64,000 nt of DNA from Ancistrus triradiatus (Eukaryota; Chordata; Actinopteri; Siluriformes; Loricariidae): assembly GCA_025084515.1 (NCBI GenBank), contig JAJAGP010000230.1:457288-521287 (forward strand), read 5' to 3'. The notes beneath the pieces are model-generated. The model did not search any database. It was not told the DNA's origin and saw nothing but the letters and a program-made list of their open reading frames with translations. Position 1 is the first letter of the stretch. Each line of letters begins with the position of its first letter. Shown here piece after piece: positions 48,166 through 59,859 of the stretch. Made by a program: the position numbers and the translations under genes.

Positions 48166-48789
48166 AGACAATGGATGTATTGTTCTAAAAGTGTTCTGAA
48201 AATCTACGCTGAACAATGCAACTAAGAACTGCTGGATAACTGACACAAATACAGATGTTATTCATTATTTTTTATGATTTAATACTGCATCAGATTTCTC
48301 AGTGTTCAGATTATTTCTGTCCTCGGGGAAAAATCCATCTCCACTTTTCTGACCCCGCTGCCAAAGCATTTTAAATATAGACATATTTCTGTTACAAGAA
48401 TTATTATGAGATTGTTATAACACAGTACTAATTTATAAGTTATTATTGAAGGAAACAAAATGATCTGGTGAGGGAATTAATACAATTGTAAAACAAGATC
48501 TTGAGAAATAAGTAATAACAGTAATCTTTATACGTTATAGTTCTTAACAATTTTCTTTACTTAAAATCTTCACTTGTTAAGATTATGGCAGTGGGAACAT
48601 TTTCATCCCTTTCCCATCACACTTTCAACAAATCTTATTGTTCTTGTCTGTTTAATGCAGCATGAGCCCAAGAACACATCCGAACACTTGGACTAAATGA
48701 ATCAAACGAATCTGTTTCACTCTGACAGATAAAGCATTAGATGTGCTGTGTGTCTTACCCTCATTATTTGAAATAGCTTACTGTAGCTC

Positions 48790-49150
48790 AGCCTTTCGTA
48801 CTTAATCCCAGCGGAGCATAGATTATGACTGGAATCTTACACGAGCTCTAATGGCTTGTCAAGAACCGAAAATGACGAGTACCTAATGCTAACTGCTCAG
48901 CCTGAACGCCAAGAGGATTCAATTCCTGTTTTCCTTTCGGTTGGCTGTCATTACTAACCATTTTTGGACCGATGGAGACTTATTCCCACTAAGAATGCAG
49001 TACCATATATATAAAAAATAAAGAAAAACACAATAAACAGAGTGGAGATTTGCACCAACTGAGAGCTATTGTGAAGCTGAATCACTGTGTACTGAATCAC
49101 GAATCATGATTCATGAGTCGAGTTTCAGCTGAAACGAGTCATGGGGCAAA
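48790..49150. mobile_element. Partial relative of the pogo-like element
   Basis: Shared words with 50772-51551 include ACCGAAAATGACGAGTACC, AAGCCAAGAGGATTCA-like text, TTTTCCTTTCGGTTGGCTGT and AATCACTGTGTACTGAATC in the same order. Ends are not clear. Confidence 0.55.
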
Positions 49151-49659
49151 TTTTTCTAGTCAAAATGCTATGTCCTATGAGTCCTGTGAGTCCCATTTTC
49201 TTTTATTTTACATTACTGTAAGGCTCGGGTACGTGTACACCTTTTAAGTGGAGGATGTGATGGCACCAGGATGCACTGTCGGAAAAAGTGAGTGGGTGGA
49301 GGGTGTGTGATGCTTTGGGCAGTCTTTTGCTAGGAAACCCTGGGTACAGTAACTCACATGGATGTTATGCAATAACCCTAATAATTATGCCTTTGGTAGC
49401 ATACTGGTGCCCTTCTCAGACGACTTTGTAGACTGAACAGGGTGCCAGTCCATCATGGTTGGGCACAGGTTGATGTTGCTGCACTTGGGGATGATCCATC
49501 CATCCATCCTCTCCCTCAGGCAGGGCCCAGTTTTGTCTGTGTGGGTCCCAACCTGGCTGGAAGGCACTGCCAGCACCCGAACCCAAAGAGTTGCCAGCGA
49601 TTTAAATCACTGCGCTACCCGATCGTCTGGGGCGTTATGTTTCAGACCGGACTTCTAGG

Positions 49660-50135
49660 GTCATAAGTAAAGGTACACCCTGGACAGGGTGCAAGTCCGC
49701 CGCAGGGATCTGTAACTGTGCCACCTGACCTTCACGATGAAACCGAGGATTCAAACCCAGGTCCTGCCGATTCCATTTACACTCTCTTCCTATACTCACT
49801 TAATCCATCTATCTGGCAGCACAGGGGGCAAGGCAGGAACCAACCCTAGAACCAACCCTCTGTTTGGAAAGTGCTAGGAAACAAGTACCCATGCAGTCAC
49901 GAGGAGAACACAGAAATGCCACACAGGCACACAGGACTCAAAGACAGGTCTCTGGAGCTATGAGGCGGCAGCACTAGCCAACCAAGAATTACATTTTACT
50001 TTTGCTTATCCTGGGGAGGATCACTGGGGTGGGTCTGGAGCCTATCCCGGAATTCACTGGGTGCAGCTAGAGGTAACACACCTAACAAAATGCCAGTCCA
50101 GTGCAGGGTTCAATAGATGCACCTAGAAATTAGAA
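49660..50135 (+). repeat. Stacked degenerate copies of the CCCTAGACAGGG repeat
   Basis: CACCCTGGACAGGGTGCAAG, GGATTCAAACCCAGGTCC, AGGAGAACACAGAAATGCC, then a separate piece CTTATCCTGGGGAGGATCAC and TGGAGCCTATCCCGGAATTC. At least three scraps lie next to each other. Confidence 0.5.
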
Positions 50136-50144
50136 ATGGGTTTT

Positions 50145-50285
50145 GGCTGACTGGTAAAGGCTGTGGATTAATCAGAAGGTTCTGACTTCACATCCCACCT
50201 CTGTCAGAGCAGGATCCTTAAGCCTCCAGAGTTCACTTGTAGGTCATCTGTGTAAGGGCGTTGGATAAAAGTGTCACCGTACATT
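50145..50285 (+). repeat. tRNA-derived SINE, diverged
   Basis: TGGCTGACTGGTAAAGGCTG, TGACTTCACATCCCACCTC, GGATCCTTAAGCCTCC and GGGCGTTGGATAAAAGTG match the family with many changes. Confidence 0.55.
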
Positions 50286-50771
50286 ACCTAATAATGCCCC
50301 AAATCAAAGCATTCTGTCATGTGCCCAGACATGCCCAAACATTTGCATAGAACAGGAAACAATGCATGACATCAATTTAGAAGTTGATCTAGTGAATCCT
50401 GACAGACCAGAGCAGCAATCATAATCATAGTGATAAGCTGGCTTAGTCAGAGGCAATGAGAAGTTACATATGATAGCAGAGAATCGACTCGGCTTTGGTC
50501 TGGCTCACATTCTTCCATATGTAACCCATATCGTAGATTAGCAGAAATGCCTGATCCTGTCTGGTTAAGTTAAAGGCCATGTCCGCTGCTACTTATTACA
50601 CGTTCACAAGTCTTTTATTTATAAAGCTGTTACACTGATCTATAAATTCTAGGGTCATGTTTATTTAAGAAGAGTCAGTCAATTAAAGTGCTGATAAATA
50701 TACCATACGGAACACTGTCATAACTGATACAATTACTACTAATAATACTACAATGACTACAACTAATGCTA

Positions 50772-51551
50772 CAGGGGTGCCTATGTTGTTAATTCGTTAC
50801 AGAAGGCTTCTCAGGAACCGAAAATGACGAGTACCGAGCAAATATTTCACATGAGGAATAATGTTAATTGAATGTATTTGTTCAGACCCCCAGAAAACCC
50901 ACACTGTATAAGCATTATATGCTTTAATGGAGATGTATTGTGCAGCTGCTCCCTGATTTACGAATCCACAGGAACCGATGAGTTTAATATAGTCTGTACT
51001 GTATCATAGCAGAGTCGATTACACATTAATTAAAATCATTAACACGAAGCTTATTTTATAGTAGTATTGAAAACTCATGTCATTTAGTGAGTAATGGACT
51101 GAAAGTGAAAAGTAAAAACACTTACCCTATTGGTAAACTCAGGGTGCTAGCTGCTAGTGCTAACTGCAGCCTGAAAGCCAAGAGGATTCAGTTCTTGTTT
51201 TCCTTTCGGTTGGCTGTCATTACTAACCACTTTAGGACCCATGTAGACTTATCTTCAGTAAGAATACAGTAGTGTCGATATAATAAAAAAGAAAAACACG
51301 ATAAAGACAGCGCAGAGCTTCGATGAGCAAGGGTTATTTGTGAATCTGATTCACTGAATCACTGTGTACTGAATCGTGAATTGTGAATCGGGTTTTGGCT
51401 GAAACGAGTCACACAGCTCTGCTCATACAAGTTTAAGGAAGTGCGCCGAGTACCGAGGAAACGAGAAAACCGAGACAGATATTACTAATCAAGATGCATC
51501 GAGAACCGAATTCGACGAGTTCCGAAGTGGTCGAGAACCGAGGCAACACTG
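50772..51551. mobile_element. Pogo/Tigger-like non-autonomous element
   Basis: The right end, read inwards, is TA|CAGTGTTGCCTCGGTTCTCG and the left end TA|CAGGGGTGCCTATGTTGTTA. CAGxxxTxCCTCGGTT ends with TA targets are the Tigger/pogo style. Both arms carry GAACCGAA...GACGAGTACCGA words in opposite context. The 780-base interior has no transposase. A related partial copy lies at 48790-49150. It is in dkk2 intron 1. Confidence 0.6.
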
Positions 51552-51559
51552 TACTACAA

Positions 51560-53035
51560 TTACAGTTACTCCTATTACTACTACTATAATTACTACCACT
51601 AACAGTAGTTACAAATACTACTGCAAATCCTTAGTTAATAAGACTAGTACAGGTGCTACAGTTTGTAAACAGTTCATAAACCATTAAACAATAAAGAGGA
51701 AATAAGAAATGATCCATGATAGTTGGAGTTTGTTTAGCAGATGAGGATCTAGAGAATCCTGACCGACCAAAGCAACAATCCGAGCTCTAACTTGATCTGA
51801 CTGGTTTTACGAAATGATCAGCTGCACGAGGCCATGGTTCATGTTTCTTCATTTGTCACATGAAAGTTATGGTAACCGGGATGGATTTCATTAAGATGCC
51901 TCACATTAAGGCTTTCATTTAGGCTCAGATATTGAATTTCTGCGAGGCCGTTTATGTGCGATTACGTGCACTACAAGAGCAATGGTACATATGAGTGCAA
52001 TTATTGCGCAATATAAAACAGGTTAGAGCGTAGTAGCTGCGAGCGGGCGGCACATCGCAGCGTCTCTGCATGGAAACCATTTTGCCATGGTATGACCTTG
52101 TGTAAATTGTAGTGCTTGGTTTAATGTGGACTAAAGCAACAATGTGTTTGCAATCACTGACTGTAATCATCATCTCAGTGTCCAAAACCTGGGGATCTTT
52201 AAAGGATCTGCTCTGCTCTGCTTGGACACATTTTGATCACCTCCATTTTCACCTTATGGTGTCTGATGCAAATGTTTAGGCACCTTTGATTATTGTTATT
52301 TTGGGTTTCTAAATGACCCTAAATGCAAACTTTCATATGGCACATTTTAACGCATGCATTTCAATTAAACACCTTGAAGAAATGTGCAAAAAGTTTCCCA
52401 GTTTTATACTCGTTAGTGCTTCATTAAAATAAGCAGTGGAAATGTTCCACATTAAACTTTGCCTCTTGTCTCAACATCTCTGATGCTGCTTTGATAATCA
52501 CAGAGTCCTTCATCCTAGCTCAAGCTGACGAACACCTAAACGCTCCAAACATCAAGCTGTCAAGACAATAAAAGGAGAAAATGCAATGAAAGCGGAGAGC
52601 TCTGGCGTTAGGGACGTGAGGAGGAAGACTCGTTACTGCCGTTGGCTTAAAAAGGACAAGTCAGTAATAACGCATGATTAAATTGTTCCAGAATTACGTT
52701 CTTCAAGCGTTTCCAGATCTCTGTTTGCTTTAAGGATTTCCAGAGCAGAGTTCAAGTCCTGGGCTGTGTCATTCCCTTGGACGGAGAAATCCACACCAAA
52801 TTCTGATTGCTTGGCGCTTGTGAGTCGCTATTGCTGAAATGAAGGGCAGATTTCTGATTCTGGAAGGATTAATCACAATCCCTGAGGGATTTATAAACAT
52901 ATCGAAACGCTGAATTCAGATTAAGTAGGAATATTGCGCAGTATTTCTCCTTGGCAGCATAAATCAGACAAGAGAAGATAAGAAAGCCACAATAGATAGA
53001 AGTACAGATCAATAGGGTAAAAGACAGAAATAAGG
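51560..53035. other. Unique intron 1 DNA
   Basis: No repeat family from elsewhere in the window and no gene-like frame was seen between the pogo-like element and the telomere-like array. Confidence 0.45.
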
Positions 53036-53039
53036 ATCT

Positions 53040-54350
53040 ATACTAGATAATAAACTCTAACCCTAAACCCTAAGTCTGACCCTAACCCCAAAACCTAAAA
53101 CATTACCAAATACTAACACTAAGAATAACACCTAAATGCCCATGTTTCTAACGCCTGTGCCTAACCCCAATCCTAACCCCAATCCTAACCCCTTACCTTA
53201 TTCCTAACCCCCATCCATAATCCTAAATCCTAATAGTTAATCCTATTCTTAAAGCCTAACCCTTACCTTATTCCTAAACCATACTCCATACCCATAAATC
53301 CTAGTAGTTAATCCTAATCCCTAAACCCTAACCTTATTCCTAATCCCTAATCCATACCCCTTAATCCTAACATTCCACCCTAACCCCAAAACCCTTACCT
53401 TATTCCTAACCCCCAATCCATACCCCTGAATCCTAGTAGTTAATCCTAACCCCTAAAGTTTAACTCTTACCTTATTCCTAAACCATACTCCATACCCCTG
53501 AATCCTAGTAGTTAATCCTAATCCCTAAACCCTAACCTTATTCCTAATCCATACCCCTAAATCCTAAAATTTCATCCTAACCCCAAAACCCTTACCTTAT
53601 TCCTAACCCCCAATCCATACCCCTAAATCCTAGTAGTTAATCCTAATCCCTAAACCCTAACCTTAATCCTAATCCCTAATCCATACCCCTTAATCCTAAC
53701 ATTCCACCCTAACCCCAAAACCCTTACCTTATTCCTAACCCCCAATCCATACCCCTAAATCCTAATCAGTAATCCTAACCCCTAAAGCCTTACCTTATTC
53801 CTAACCCCAATCCATACCCTTAAATCCTAATAGATAATCTTAACCCCTAAATCTTAACTCTTACCTTATTCCTAAACCATACCCCTAAATCCTAACCTTA
53901 TTCCTAACCCCTAATCCATACCACTAAAGCGTAAATTAATCCAAATCCCTAAATCCTAACCCTTACCTAATTCCTAACCTATACTCTATACCCCTAAATC
54001 CTAATTAGTTAATCCTAACCCCTAAATTTTTACGTTACTCCTAACCCCAATCCATACCTCTAAACCTTAACATTTCATCCTAACCCTTAAAACCTAACCC
54101 TAACCCTTACTTTATTCCTAACCCCGGATCCGAAACAATCCTAAATCCTAACCCTAGTCCTAACCCTTCCTCTATTGCTAACCTTAAGCCTAGCCCTTAC
54201 ATCTTATCATAAAGTCTAACTTTAACCCCCAAACCCTACCACTCTACTAATGCTACCCTTAACACTGTACTCTTAACCCAAAAAACAACCCCAGAAGCCT
54301 AAGCCTAACCCTTAAACCCTTCCTAACCCCTCAGCCTAACCCTGACACCT
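53040..54350. repeat. Telomere-like C-rich array with 66-72-bp period
   Basis: The whole stretch is degenerate CCTAA text (CCCTAAACCCTAACC, TCCTAACCCC) with almost no G on the plus strand. The phrase ACCTTATTCCTAA recurs at 53195, 53265, 53331, 53397, 53469, 53535 and 53594, a spacing of 59-72 bases. Within a unit the order is ACCTTATTCCTAACCCC, AATCCATACCCCTAAATCCT, AGTAGTTAATCCTAACCCC. Perfect CCCTAA runs are short (two or three). Confidence 0.85.
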
Positions 54351-55156
54351 CACCTTGACCTTCATAACAACAATTATAGTTAATCATCTTTAACAGGTCT
54401 GGAGTTCTTTGCAAAAACACGCTAGTTTATGAGGACCGGCTACATTTTTCTCCATTTCCTAGTTATCAGTGTAAGGACATCCACATATCTGTGCACAGAC
54501 ACACGAACACAAACACACACACTGAACATTTCCATTCACTTCTGTATCTCTGTATCTAAATAACCTTCAGTCATGGCTGATCTTATGCTTTATCTCAGTA
54601 TTAAATTGTAATGTTTTGGCACATTCCGACTCCAGTGACTCCAGTGCCCCCAAATCCTTACCATCCTAACACAGCACTTTTAATCTTTGTATCTCCCATT
54701 CTGGACGGTTGCTTAAATTAGTAGATAATTATTAGATAATTAAGCAGCCACTCATGGCACAGGTATGAGGAACACAGGCTTAGGTAATGTGTTTATACCT
54801 AGGGACTCTGAAAACAAATATCAGTTGCTATATGGGTTTAATATAGGAAATGCCTTCTCTGTTATCAATGCTTCCAGAAAAAACAACATTTCACACAAAG
54901 GCACACATGCAAAACGTTGAATTGTGGTCCGTGTGTTTTGTTTTCCTCTCTCAGACTCTTCTACAAATTGAGGCGTAGATTGTACCTGCCCCTCCCTGCT
55001 TTTAATCCGGTTTTAAATACTTGTATCCAAACCTCTCAAATAATTTTTTCGGCTTGATAAAACAAACCACTGCCTTTAATCCTTCTGTATTTACTGCGCC
55101 CACTGTTTTGCATACTTTGGTCGAAGTTTCCGAGACACAATCCTCATAGTAGGTGG

Positions 55157-55160
<4 letters not shown>

Positions 55161-55199
<39 letters not shown>
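55161..55199. repeat. (AC)n microsatellite
   Basis: About 19 AC units, in dkk2 intron 1. The minus-strand open frames over it code valine-cysteine repeats and are not genes. Confidence 0.95.
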
Positions 55200-55200
<1 letters not shown>

Positions 55201-55329
55201 GCGCTTGGTGAATCAGGGCCTTGGTGCATGAATTCTTTGCCAACACTGAGTCTTCTCCTGTGATGCTTAATGAGATGAGCAAACACAATCTCTCCAGATC
55301 CTCTCTTGTGGATCCTCTTCAGCCCACAG

Positions 55330-55760
55330 GTTGTCAATAGAGTTTAAATCAGAGGACCATGTGACTGAACCACTTTTTATGTGGATCTGACTGTATGTTT
55401 TGGATCACCATCCAACCACATACCGGTTCTTTCTCACATTCCAGAGTGAGATTTGTATTTTAAATCTCCACATGCTCTATGGAGTCACAATGCCATGTAG
55501 ATAATCAGGATCATTTAGTGGAAAATCAGCCACAACATCACAGATCCTCCAGCATACTTAATCATGGAGGCTCTTTTCTGTGGCACCATCCTTCTGTTTT
55601 TGCTTTCAGTTGCCAAAAAGCTGCTCAAAGATTCAGCAGAGCTCCAGGTGCTTAGGTTTGTGGTTAGATGAAGGAAAGACTTCCACAAGTTTGTTGTCAT
55701 CGTGTAGGTGGTGTCTCATCGTAGGTTTGTGGACTACAAGCAAATCTCAGTCGCATGGCA
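55330..55760 (-). pseudogene. Tc1-like transposase remnant, strongly decayed
   Basis: On the minus strand the frame at 55515-55700 reads KNRRMVPQKRASMIKYAGGS then VMLW, which resembles the (K)xGGGSVMLWGCF signature of Tc1 transposases. The flanking DNA, which mentions no terminal repeats, is open only in short pieces. I call it on that one motif and on the style of the flanking sequence. Confidence 0.4.
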
Positions 55761-56502
55761 CACTACTCAAGGCGCTCCATCCTTTTCGGGCTTCATTACA
55801 GCTCTGTTTGGTTTCAGCTTCTTAATTACTGTAACATGCTCGTTTGTAGCATATAGCTATTTTATAGTCATCATTTGTCTCATTTCATTTGTGTTCACTA
55901 TCTTCCATATGTTGATGAAGGCCTCAGGGAATTTGGGCTCTGTGCCATCGAATATTTCCATCCCAGGTCACATGACACCCACAGACCCAGCCCCCACCCC
56001 TTCCCAGTGGAAATACATGTGGCTATGAACCAGAGTGGCTCATCAGTAGAGCATGGGTTGCCACTGCTGGGCCTCTCTGGTTCGTATCCTGCCTCTGGTG
56101 AGGTGAGGTTTGTGTATGACCATGTTCAGTTACTGGTTATACTGTTAAGTCCAGATGGTGTGATTTCTGAATGCCTTGCCCTCTTTTTCCTTGGAGCTCC
56201 CCATAGGCGTATCTACGAAAAGCTCAGCCCGAACACACAGACCAAAAGAATAAAGCGATTCATTGCAAACCTGAACATGAAAATGGACACCAATTATATC
56301 TATTTTCCCTGTTCTCTTGGGTTCCTTTTATAGTTTTTTTCCTTTTGACTCCTCCTCTCTTTTCAAGACAGCTAAACATTTAACTAAAATCACACATAAG
56401 CTTAGTAAATGTCTTTTTAAGTAAATTAAACATTACTGAACAGTCAAGTGAACTTAGAATAGAATGTGTAAAATGCTGTTTTGTTTAAAACATCTAAATA
56501 TA

Positions 56503-56958
56503 CAGTACTGTGCAAAAGTCTTGGGCCACCATTACATTTGTTGTTTGAGCTTTGAGTATGTATTATGACCATATATAACACAGTGTCAATGATTGGACCC
56601 AAAAGCTTCAAACTTGGATTCGTCACTCCATAATCTCCATAATCCATGATCTTCATTCAAATCTTCAAGTGGTTTCTTGGCTGCTACCCTTCCAAAAAGG
56701 CCATTCCTTATCAAGCTTCTTTAGACTGTAGAAGGAACAACTTGGCATCCAGATGAAGCTGCCAGATGCTGCTGTTGCTCAAGTGTAAGGGGAGGAAAGA
56801 CTAAATACTCACCACTGTAGCCTATAGAAGCTTTTTTAATATTGGACACTGGTTGTATTCTAATAAAGAGACTGGGAAATAATGATATATGGTCAGTATA
56901 TTCCTAAAATAATAGTATATCTGATCTAATGGTGGCCTAAGACTTTTGCACAGTGCTG
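56503..56958 (-). mobile_element. Complete non-autonomous Tc1-like element (second family), reversed
   Basis: TA|CAGTACTGTGCAAAAGTCTT opens it and GACTTTTGCACAGTGCTG|TA closes it. The body is the reverse complement of the copy at 22410 (TTCGTCACTCCATAATCTCC, GTTTCTTGGCTGCTACCCTT). It lies in dkk2 intron 1, about 400 bases before exon 2. Confidence 0.85.
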
Positions 56959-56964
56959 TACTTA

Positions 56965-57060
56965 TATGGCTCAGAAGGTCCAGGGTTCCATTCCCATCTC
57001 TAGCAAGCTGCCACTGTTGGGTCCAAGACCCTTAGCTCCAGTCTGCTAAATGATTAAATG
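56965..57060 (+). repeat. SINE fragment
   Basis: GGCTCAGAAGGTCCAGGGTT, AGCAAGCTGCCACTGTTGGG, CCAAGACCCTTAGCTCC and GTCTGCTAAATG. The box A half is replaced by the Tc1-like end at 56958. Confidence 0.65.
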
Positions 57061-57366
57061 TAAATAAATAGTGGAATGCCACAGGAAACAAAGAGAATGT
57101 GTAATCCTTCTGCTGAACCAAAATCAGCTGTAGCAATTAAACTATAACAATAATAACAAACTTAGCCTTGGCTCCCTTTTAGCCTCTTCTGAGTCTGACC
57201 AAAATCAGAAGCGAACATTCCTCACATTAAATGAAAATGTTTCTTCAGTTCATCTCCTGTATTTTCAGGGTTAATAAGGATTAAGTTTGATCTTAACTAA
57301 GCCGGTGTAAGTTCGTCACAGTGATTGAACCTGACCTGTTTGCGTCTCTCTTGCTCTTGTGTGTAG

Positions 57367-57517
57367 CTGTACCAGTGCAGCAGCGATAAGGAGTGCGCGG
57401 TTGGTAGTTACTGCCACAGCTCTCAGCATGCCCCGTCACGATGCCTGACGTGCCGCCGGAGGAAGAAGCGCTGCCACAGGGATGCCATGTGCTGCCCTGG
57501 AAACCGCTGCAGCGACT
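57367..57517 (+). CDS. dkk2: Dickkopf-2 exon 2: N-terminal cysteine-rich domain (Cys-1)
   Basis: The exon codes residues 80-129 and the first base of codon 130. It opens after a polypyrimidine-poor but valid tgtgtag acceptor and closes at GACT|gtacgt. Nine cysteines appear at 83, 89, 95, 105, 108, 115, 121, 122 and 127, with the Dickkopf signatures CSSDKEC, CRRRKKRCHRD and MCCPGNRC; the tenth is at 132 in the next exon. This is the complete ten-cysteine Cys-1 pattern of the family. The basic CRRRKKRCHRD run matches the DKK1/2/4 type. In this family Cys-1 contacts the first propeller pair of LRP5/6 and tunes activity, while the distal domain does most of the inhibition. The open frame that runs past the donor is intronic read-through. 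Confidence 0.92.
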
Positions 57518-57679
57518 GTACGTATGGCACACGGTTCACCCTGAAGCTACAGGGCCATCTTTCCATAAGAATACATTTCAATCATTTTATTTTAAGTATG
57601 ATCTATTAAAACTATCACTATAAACTCAGTAATTATACAGTATTTAAGAAGAAAATTTAATTCTTACACATATCATCCA

Positions 57680-57875
57680 AGCCACCCAAGGAGGTCGGGG
57701 TTTTTTTTGAGAAGGTTTGTTATTTATAATATTTAGGGAGTTTTTCCTTGCCACTGTCGCCCTCGCTTACTCAATTTGGGATTGGCCTCAGATAATAGGC
57801 GATAATAGAAAACTGTACAGCTGCTTTGAGACTCGATGCTCAATTGTAAAAAAGTGCTATAGAAATAAATTTTGT
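57680..57875 (+). repeat. Dispersed repeat Z, copy 4
   Basis: CCCAAGGAGGTCGGGGTTTT, AGTTTTTCCTTGCCACTGTC, CAGCTGCTTTGAGACTCGAT and GTGCTATAGAAATAAAT. In dkk2 intron 2. Confidence 0.65.
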
Positions 57876-58137
57876 TAATATACACACTATTCTAATATTA
57901 GATATCAATAAAGTAATATGGGGTTTGATTATTTTGGCCATTTTTTGAAATTATCAATGTGAAACAGTCATGGACAAAACAAAAATGCACCCTATTCAAA
58001 CGTATTTATCTCTTTTGGGTCCAAGTTAATCAATATTACTTTTGATTTCCTTATAATACACATCCCTAATAATACTTTTCAGTCTTATGCAGACGTTTGG
58101 GCAAAAAATGCTTTGCTGATTTTGTGAATAAGATATA

Positions 58138-58405
58138 CAACACTGTGCAAAAGTCTTACCCCACCATTAGACTAGATTATTTTAGCATTGGTATCATTAC
58201 AATATATAATGGTTTCTTAGTCTCTTTATTAGAACACAGCCAGAAAATGGAGGGGGAACGCAGTGAAAAGGCAAAGAGTGGAATGAAGATCAGTGGTAAA
58301 GAGGATTATGGAGTGTGGAATCCACAGAAATATGTTATATATGGTCATTATATCATTGCTAAAACAACAAGTCTAATGGTGGCTGAAAACTTTTGCACAG
58401 TGCTG
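58138..58405 (+). mobile_element. Internally deleted Tc1-like element (second family)
   Basis: The left end is CAACACTGTGCAAAAGTCTT and the right end CTTTTGCACAGTGCTG|TA. Only about 268 bases remain, including GGAATGAAGATCAGTGGTAA from the transposase. It sits in dkk2 intron 2, about 380 bases before exon 3. Confidence 0.75.
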
Positions 58406-58786
58406 TATGTTTGAATAGTTTATGATATGTTAATATTATAATACAGTACGTTTGTGTATTATTTGAATGTGACTTACTGCTGCAAATCCATTAAAGGTCT
58501 CAGAACTTGTTATATGCCATTGGTAAGTTGCTCTGGAGAGGTTGAGTTGCATAAGACTTTACATGCACCTGATGCAGAAATGATCTCAGCGCAGTTTCAT
58601 AGAAATTCAGATTTACACCCATGATGCGGAAGCCGGATGAGTAATGAGCAACTATAAAAGCAGTCGGTCAGTTTAAAGTAAATGTCGTAATGCTGGGATT
58701 GCCCTATTTTCGTTTCTTCCTCTTATGCAGTAGCATAACTCTTTCATGTCACATCTGCTGATGCAAGACTTCTCTTCCTGATACAG

Positions 58787-58915
58787 ATATCTGCGTCCCG
58801 TTCCCCGAAAACCTTCTGACTCACGACATGTCATCGTTAAAGGAGCACAAAAAGCTGAGCAAGGACAAGGGCTGGAAGAAGAGCGGCAAAAGCCAAGCCA
58901 AGCACTCCCTCAAAG
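58787..58915 (+). CDS. dkk2: Dickkopf-2 exon 3: end of Cys-1 and inter-domain linker
   Basis: The exon starts after tgatacag and codes the last two bases of Tyr130, then ICVPFPENLLTHD, a lysine-rich linker and KHSLKG, ending AAAG|gtgagg in phase 1 inside a glycine codon. ICVP supplies the tenth Cys-1 cysteine and matches the ICIP of DKK2. The linker motif KGWKKSGKSQ aligns with LGWQNLGRPH of mammalian DKK2, and the terminal KG is where DKK2 continues as HEGDPC in its last exon. The linker is about eight residues shorter than in human. The exon is too short and too offset to show as a long open frame, so it was found from the splice signals and the homology. The next exon is outside the window. 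Confidence 0.85.
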
Positions 58916-59544
58916 GTGAGGCACCGGCCCAAAATGGTGGGCTTCAAAACTCTCGCCAAAATGCTGCACTTTTAGCTTTCCGCTTCCACGCGTGACCTCA
59001 GAGCAGGTCGGTATTTGTGTGTACAGAGGGAGTGCCAGGCCACAAATGCAAACATCATTATGTGCCGCTCATAAATCAGCCAAACCCTAATCTCCGGGCG
59101 CAGAGGGAAACTCGCGCGCTCCTAACCACAAAGCACTGATCTCCAGATTCCTCTCTGTTCAATTGTGAACTCTAATCCGGAGCTTAATTTGCGTTTGATA
59201 TGGCCTAATGACTGACTAAATGTTTTTGAGACGTGCCACGGCGGGTCACAATCTGGGGACGCGGTCTCAAAGGCGTTTTTATGCTTTTGTGGGTCAAACT
59301 GGTGAAGGTTTGGCCAGGGTTCAACTCCAGACTCCAGACTCGGCTACCGTTTCTCTGAAAGGTTATCGAGACGTCACTGAGGAAATGTCAGCGCAGCAAC
59401 CGTGCCATTCAGCGTGACGTCAAGTCATATACACAACGTATACAATAGAGCAGGCGTACATAAAGCAACTAAATTGTCATTGTTATATCGGCAGACGTAA
59501 GCTGCCATGACAAGCCGTGACATCAAATGTACATTCCCGCTGTA

Positions 59545-59690
59545 TTTACACATTCAGGAGACGCTTTTATCCACAGACGGCACACAATCCAAACAAGCGA
59601 GGATTAAAGGCCTTGCCCGGGGGCCGTCACATGGCAGATTCTTATCAAAGCTCAATATCTTAACTACTGAGCCTCTACCACCCACATGAC
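59545..59690 (-). repeat. tRNA-derived SINE in dkk2 intron 3
   Basis: CAGGAGACGCTTTTATCCAC, AATCCAAACAAGCGAGGATT, AAAGGCCTTGCCCGG and TATCTTAACTACTGAGCC in reversed family order. Confidence 0.65.
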
Positions 59691-59859
59691 AGCCGCTGGG
59701 GCGTGTTTACGTCACGCTTAGGTGAGGCTTGCGTTTTTGTCTGAAATAATTTGGCGTGTGATTTAAGCACAAATATTACAGGTGAATAATTACTTTCAAC
59801 AACAGAAATCACAGCTAACTGATGTGTTACGTGTGTTAGAATCAGCATAAGTAACGGTG

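Larger units (their letters stand above)
41263..57366 (+). other. dkk2 intron 1
   Basis: This 16.1-kb intron runs from gtaagag to tgtgtag. It carries SINEs (41402-41588, 42690-42915, 50145-50285, 56965-57060), a tandem array (43100-43700), largely unique and GC-richer DNA at 43900-47400, an AT-rich simple-repeat block (47580-48165), a pogo-like element (50772-51551), a telomere-like array (53040-54350), a CA microsatellite and a Tc1-like remnant (56503-56958). No coding exon was seen inside it. Confidence 0.8.
57518..58786 (+). other. dkk2 intron 2
   Basis: A 1.27-kb phase-1 intron from gtacgt to gatacag. It holds a dispersed repeat (57680-57875) and a short internally deleted Tc1-like element (58138-58405). 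The stretch 58410-58786 is unremarkable. Confidence 0.8.

Noticed and set aside
55875..56333. 152-codon open frame on the plus strand
   Set aside because: No recognisable domain, overlaps another open frame and lies in intron 1 of dkk2 in repeat-rich DNA.
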